Assembly: GCA_020881915.1 (NCBI GenBank) | Contig: JAJFPB010000003.1 | Location: forward strand, 2,046,001-2,110,000 | Reading direction: 5' to 3' | DNA: 64,000 nucleotides | DNA from: Paramyrothecium sp. XJ0827 | Lineage: Eukaryota; Ascomycota; Sordariomycetes; Hypocreales; Stachybotryaceae | Part shown: positions 58,859 through 64,000 of the stretch, in pieces | Layout: every line of letters begins with the position of its first letter | Numbering within the stretch: position 1 is the stretch's first letter | The notes under the pieces: generated by a model | What the model was told of the DNA's origin: nothing | Databases searched by the model: none | The model's input: only the letters and a program-made list of their open reading frames with translations | Position numbers and translations under genes: made by a program

Positions 58859-59629
58859 TCAGGTAAAAAATGCCTCGATCGAGAGATTATGATCACACAT
58901 CCCTAATTGAGCCAGCGCCTATGATTTGAACATACGTCTATCTAGCAAGCTTATCCGCATAGTCTTGGGATTCTTCTGCCATATACTAGCTTTTCCTTAC
59001 TAGGATAGATTTGTGCGGACTATATCATAATTTGTACTTCTCCAAGACACATAAAGCTCCTTCAAAGTTCCTCAAGTAGTGCTTAGTCCGGTATCAGTCC
59101 GTGGTTCGAATATGATAACTGCTTAATAGATCGACAAGATCAAAAAGGTATGCATAGGCCTCACCACCACTGCCAAATCAATCCATTTATCTCTAGCCTC
59201 AGTTCGCTGAATATGTGCGCGCCTACAGAGCGGCTACCGATACGATACTATGCAATACGGTGCGATATCTTCAATGTGTATGTGCGTGGATTGTTTATGA
59301 TTATGTACTATGTAGAATCAAGATTGTTCCTAGAAAAGGGTACCAATTCGGCCAGGTCATTGCTGGTCTTCATATCGACAGAGGTTCACTACGCAGTATG
59401 AACCATGCGGGCCAATGAAAGACATGTGCAAGTCTTGTCCTATTATTAAGTCTTTCATTGCAATACGTAAGCAAATTTACCTATTGAAGTCCGCTCAATT
59501 TTGGTTACACTCTGGTTGATATTAATCTATCAAATACTGATCAACAATATAAATATCTATACTTGTCGCTCACCACGCTGTGTTTCCCATATAGTCTCCT
59601 TTTTAACCCACTACCTCCTCTCATAATGC
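58859..59629. other. Intergenic gap between convergent genes
   Basis: About 770 bases, moderately AT-rich; no gene supported. Confidence 0.4.
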
Positions 59630-61223
59630 CTACAATTTGACTGGGAACCTTTCCCGAAGCTTCTTGCCATATCGATAAAGTATGAGCGGGATAGGATAGA
59701 GTGCCAAAACGACAAGCCCTAGCAAGCTGTTGCCCCAGCCATAGCCGAGCTGTGAGTAGAGCGGCGCACCACAGAGTGGTAAGAAAGCTCCAGCAAAATT
59801 ACGCGTGATAAGCGCAGCGCTCAACGCAGATGCAGCCGCAGCCGCACCAAACACATCTACCAAATAGATCTGCGTTACCAGCATGACAAATATGGACCCA
59901 AACCCAATGACAAGCGTGCCAAGAATAGGAACAATCCAGTGCATCTGGTTCTCGGCAGACCAACCATACCATAAGAACCCTATGGTTATAGTAGGAGAGA
60001 ACCACAGCATTAGCTTGAGACGCCGCTCTAGGTGAGCTTCAGATGCTCCATAGTTCATGATTTTATCTCCACACTTGGTCAATATGACCAACCCCAGCAG
60101 CGTCCCGATACCGAAAGCCAAATATACGAGGCCCTGCACCCCAGGTGGGAAGCCGTACTGGTTATCAAACACCTCGGGGAATGTGTCAAAGAGCATGAAC
60201 ATGAGGCCGAACACGAAGGCGTTGTGCAGTGACACAGGAAGGACAATAGGGGAGAGCATGAGCAATTTGGTCGGGCGAAAGAGGGCACGGGCTAAGAAAC
60301 GACCAGGAGTTAGATTGCCAGTCTTGTCGACGCGGGCGACCACAGCGTAGGCATCATTGCCAGTGATCCTCCGGAGCTGCGCGGCCTTGCGCTTGAGCAG
60401 CGCGAATTCACTTGTCTCCCGTAGTACTATTGCGCCCACCAATAGCAAAACACCGCCCTGAAGTGATAAGTTACTGATTAGTATGGCTCTTTGTTAAGTG
60501 TCTAGCGCGCATGGATACCAAAAGTATCGATGTACTCACCAGTATGGAAAGCAAGCGGAACGTCCATCGCCAGCCAACTGCCTGAGACATGAACCCTCCT
60601 ACAATGGGCCCAATAACAGGTCCGAGTTGAGGACCAAGGCCCCAAACTGCCATGTATTTGCCGCGAGACCTTGGAGGAACCAGATCTGCAACGCTACCTC
60701 CTCCACATGTCATTGGCACTGAACCCGCGCAGCCAGCCAAGAAACGAAAGACAAGAAACGAGGTAGTGTTTGTGCTAAACGCACAGCCTAATGTGAAGGC
60801 CAACCAAGTCGTATTCGACACATGATACAACCACAGTCGGCCATATAACTCTGACAGCGGCGCAATCGCCACACCAGCACCAAAGCCCAGGACATAGATG
60901 CTGAGCGACATGGCAGCGACGATAGAGTTGGTGATGCCGAACTCCTGGACCAGCTGTTGGGCTCCTGGGGCGAACATGGTAGCTGCTAGAGTCATGTTGA
61001 GGGAAAAAATGCTGATGGGGATGATTTGCGCCAAACGCATTGGTGCTGTCCAGTTTTGGGGGTTGGCCGGGTCATCTGGCCCGTCCCAATCAACCTCAAA
61101 GTCGTTCTCGCTCGGAGGAGTGCCATCACAGCTGGCTGGTGTAGGAGGAGTTGACGAAGTGAGGCTTTCTTGCTCCTTGTCCGAGACAAGCACGGGTGCT
61201 TGCTTTGTGTCCGCCATGCTCAT
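59630..61223 (-). CDS. MFS drug/metabolite exporter (DHA1 type)
   Basis: Two exons (61223-60540 and 60457-59630; 82-nt GT-AG intron) give 503 residues from MSMADTKQ; an ATG at 61280 would add 19 residues. A Ser/Pro/Asp-rich N-terminus ends in VDWDGPDDPANPQNW, the hallmark of fungal 12-TM multidrug exporters. About twelve hydrophobic segments follow, with APLSELYGRLWLY (motif A), FRFLAGCAGS and LGPVIGPIVGGFMSQAVGWRWTF (motif C, antiporter). It should pump an organic product out of the cell by proton antiport. It is transcribed divergently from the multicopper oxidase, which suggests shared control. Confidence 0.93.
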
Positions 61224-61769
61224 TCGACTTTTCTGTTCTATCGAGTGAATGATAGCCCTTAGTTGCCTCGTTGCAGGCATCGGGTTCCCATGCGCAGTAC
61301 TTAACTAACCCTGGCCACGCAATCTATGGGTCGGGCGTAAATGGATCCGGGATGCCGGCCGAGAGGGAAAGAAGTAAGTCGGCACATATGAATAAGAAAA
61401 GCCAATTGCAGAGTCTCCCTCCCATGCAGTACCAACCGTTTCCATGTAGGCGGGCCACGGGCTGGGAGGCAATGATCAATTACCCCGAAAAGTAAACGCC
61501 CGAGAAAGCATCGCCTCTTTGCCGGTGCGCCACCAATATTGCTGATGTAATTAGTTTTTTTCCGCGGGTCGTTGGTGATATGGCCCGGGTCGGGGATGTC
61601 GGGGCCTTGATAAAAGCTGCTGGTTGGCTGGTTAGACTAAATGGGTTCCAGTGCGCAGTCACAATATCGCGTATAAGGGTGTCGTACTCAATCGAGATTT
61701 TCGAAACGCCCAGATTCACGCTGGAATCAAATTACATTTTTTAAAAAGCGGAATATTGTGGCCGTCAAA
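61224..61769. promoter_or_regulatory. Divergent promoter of exporter and multicopper oxidase
   Basis: About 545 bases serving two genes. It holds several CGG triplets as expected for Zn2Cys6 targets, including the close direct repeat gtcgggg-at-gtcgggg region at about 61590-61606 and a CCGG-rich patch near 61350. Regulator binding is inferred, not shown. Confidence 0.45.
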
Positions 61770-63721
61770 ATGCCTTCTGCTCCTATATGGCTGGTTTTTG
61801 GTCTTTTCCTTCAAGCTGCCGTAGTCGTTTGCACTCGTCACTATGACTTGACTATCACTTGGGAAGACGGAGCTCCCGATGGCCATGTTCGAAAAATGTT
61901 CAAGATTAATGGCCAGTTTCCGGGCCCGATCATAAGGCTTCACGAGGGTGATGATGTTGTTGTGACGGTCAAGAACTTGTCGCCAAAGAATACCAGTCTC
62001 CATTTCCACGGCATGTCTCAGCAACCTTTCTTCCAATATACTAACACATGATCTCGTCCTGAACATGTCTTCTAACATTATTTCCGTAGGAATTGAAATG
62101 GTTGGCACTCCTTGGTCAGACGGAACCCCAGGCCTGTCTCAGAAGGAGATTCAGCCAGGAAAGAAGTTTTTGTACAAATGGAAAGCAACGCAGCACGGTT
62201 CGTTCTGGTATCATGGCCACACCCATAGCCAGATGGCGGATGGTCTCATTGGACCTATTGTTATTCACCCGGCTATCAACACACCCAAACCATACCATTT
62301 CATCACAAAAAACCCCAAATCCCTGGCAGCCATCGAGCGCGCCGAGAAAAATCGCATTCCGCTCTTGCTGTCGGACTGGCGTCAGCTTATCTCTGATGTA
62401 GAATGGGCTTCGTCAAGTGTCACAGGTGTACCAACTCCTTGCTTTGATTCCATGCTGCTGAACGGCAAAGGTCAAGTTAATTGCTTGACCCCGGAGGAAC
62501 AAAATGAAATCATGATGCCAGAGCAAATTGGGATTCTCAGCGCTATTCCTGGGTCCAAGCTTACCGATAAATCGTGAGTAATCCACAGTGTCAACTTGAT
62601 CCATATCGTGCAATCCAGTATTTCCGTTACGAGCTAACGAGTCACGCAGATGTCTACCTCCTGAGATTATCGCAGAGTTTGGCCCTCCCTGGGGCAATCC
62701 AGACCTCAGTGCTGTCCCACACCACTTTTTCTATGGTTGCCACGCTACCAAGAATCCTTATCATACATTTCCTGTCACACAAAAGCGAGTAGGCGACGAG
62801 ACTTGGGCCATGTTTGATCTTATTGGAGGATTTTCATCCAATTCAGCCCAGGTCTCCCTCGATGAAATGGCCATGTACGTTGTTGCCGCTGACGGAAATG
62901 ACATTGAGCCCAAGCTCGTCAATTCGGTTGGAATCAGCAACGGCGAGCGATACACGGTTCTTGTTAAGCTGGAGAAGCCTAGAAAGTATACTCTACGCAT
63001 CTCTTCCACTGCGCCCTCGTTTATGGTATCCACTCAGGCTACCGTCGACTTCAAGATCAATGGCCACAAGCAGGATCCCGCGCCTACTGATCCTTGGATC
63101 AATGAGACGGGTCAAAATTTCACTGCGAACGTCTTCTTTTTTGATCCGGACAGTGCTCGGCCATATCCGCCTCATACACCTCCCAAGGCTGATGCCACCT
63201 ACAAAAATGACATGGTCGTCGGCAAGTCTGCCTCTTTCTGGGCCATGAACGAAACCGTCCTTCCAGAAAACAGCGAAGAACTCCCACCTTTGCTCCTGTC
63301 GCCACAACCTGGTAGACAGGATAACCACACCGTCACCACCCTTGGCAAGACAAAATGGGTTGACTACATCATGATAACGCCGGGGTTCGGTCCGAGTCAC
63401 CCTGTCCACGTCCATGGGAGACACTTCTACGTCCTTGGCCGGGGCACTGAGGAGTTTATCTGGAACACAGTTGAGGAGGCGGCTGCGGCCATGCCAGGCG
63501 CTTTTAACCTCGTCAATCCTCCGCTACGTGATACATACCTCACATTAGGGGAACCTGGGTCCTGGCTTGCTCTGCGCAGGCCGAGTGACAATCCTGGTGT
63601 TTGGTTAATGCATTGTCATATTTTGAGCCACATTCAAGGCGGCCAGGCACTAATCATTCAAGATGGAGTGGACGTATTGCCTTCTATCCCCCGGGAGTAT
63701 CGTACAGGAAACTTTCTATGA
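61770..63721 (+). CDS. Secreted multicopper oxidase (laccase type)
   Basis: Three exons (61770-62010, 62090-62573, 62650-63721) give 598 residues. The signal peptide MPSAPIWLVFGLFLQAAVVVC is followed by three cupredoxin domains. Copper-binding motifs are all present: LHFHGIEM (across intron 1), GSFWYHGHTHSQ, HPVHVHGRHFYVLG and MHCHILSHIQGG, giving ten His and one Cys ligand for the type 1, 2 and 3 sites. TPWSDGTPGLSQ is typical of ascomycete pigment laccases. Intron 1 begins GCATGT; the nearby GT leads to a stop after two codons, so it is a GC-AG intron. It would oxidise phenols outside the cell, for example coupling naphthol-type pigment precursors. Confidence 0.93.
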
Positions 63722-64000
63722 ATGAGTTTAAGGGGCTAGATTAGGGCAAAATTGTGGGCATTGTGCTTTGGAAAGAATTTAGTGAAATCATATAGTCTCA
63801 CTCGTCAGGAACTTTGTACTGGGCCGCGACTTTAGACGGCATGCAAAACCAGCAACTACGTTTAGAAACATGGACCGCCTACAGTATGTAGCTCTTCACC
63901 AAATCTGCAACTCCATATTTTCCTCCTGAATCGTCTTTACAAGAATACGGTCTCCTTCTCCGTGCTCAACATCCTCCTCATGGTTAATACTTATTTACCA
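63722..64000. other. 3' flank of multicopper oxidase to window end
   Basis: No gene visible in the last 280 bases. The cluster may continue beyond the window. Confidence 0.4.

Overview
The window is nuclear DNA of a filamentous ascomycete. Most genes are interrupted by short (about 50-130 nt) introns with fungal splice and branch sites, and both strands are used with compact spacing. The families are typical of Pezizomycotina: AA9 and AA11 lytic polysaccharide monooxygenases, a fungal rhodopsin-domain membrane protein, a DUF6536-type membrane protein, an AflR-like Zn2Cys6 regulator and a TAP-like hydrolase. An AT-saturated transposon relic looks like the product of repeat-induced point mutation (RIP). 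Sordariomycetes, probably Hypocreales, is my inference; nothing in the window proves it.

Layout. 0.8-9.2 kb: housekeeping and membrane genes (NIP7, LAT-type amino acid permease, kinase-like protein, DUF6536 protein, UDP-glucuronate decarboxylase-like epimerase). 10.8-22.9 kb: YCII-like protein, secreted proteinase K-like subtilisin, C2H2 factor, a small spliced protein, an AlaX-type tRNA editing protein, a cytochrome P450 and a secreted cupredoxin, separated by long gene-poor gaps. 24.6-27.4 kb: an 892-residue protein with reverse transcriptase motifs that best fits the domesticated, single-copy rvt family. 27.7-39.2 kb: M20 peptidase, AA11-like LPMO, divergent arginase, TAP-like hydrolase, acyl-CoA dehydrogenase, SRPK-like kinase and a Ser/Lys-rich protein. 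39.5-46.0 kb: GH13 alpha-amylase, an AA9 LPMO with altered active-site residues and a decayed second copy beside it, and a rhodopsin-domain protein.

46.3-48.2 kb holds a 1.85-kb Tc1/mariner-Pogo (Fot1/Pot2-like) element with perfect 42-bp terminal inverted repeats, a TA target duplication and an extremely AT-rich, stop-ridden interior. The last 16 kb looks like an accessory locus: an NmrA-like protein, a decayed gene-poor stretch, then an AflR-like Zn2Cys6 regulator, a short-chain dehydrogenase, a small secreted protein, and a divergently transcribed MFS exporter and multicopper oxidase. This set resembles the tailoring, export and extracellular oxidation part of a pigment or dimeric polyketide cluster, but no polyketide synthase or other backbone enzyme lies inside the window. 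Three GC-AG introns (P450, dehydrogenase, multicopper oxidase) are forced by the reading frames.

Splice sites were assigned by eye from reading-frame continuity and consensus; gene products were assigned from recognisable motifs, with no database search.
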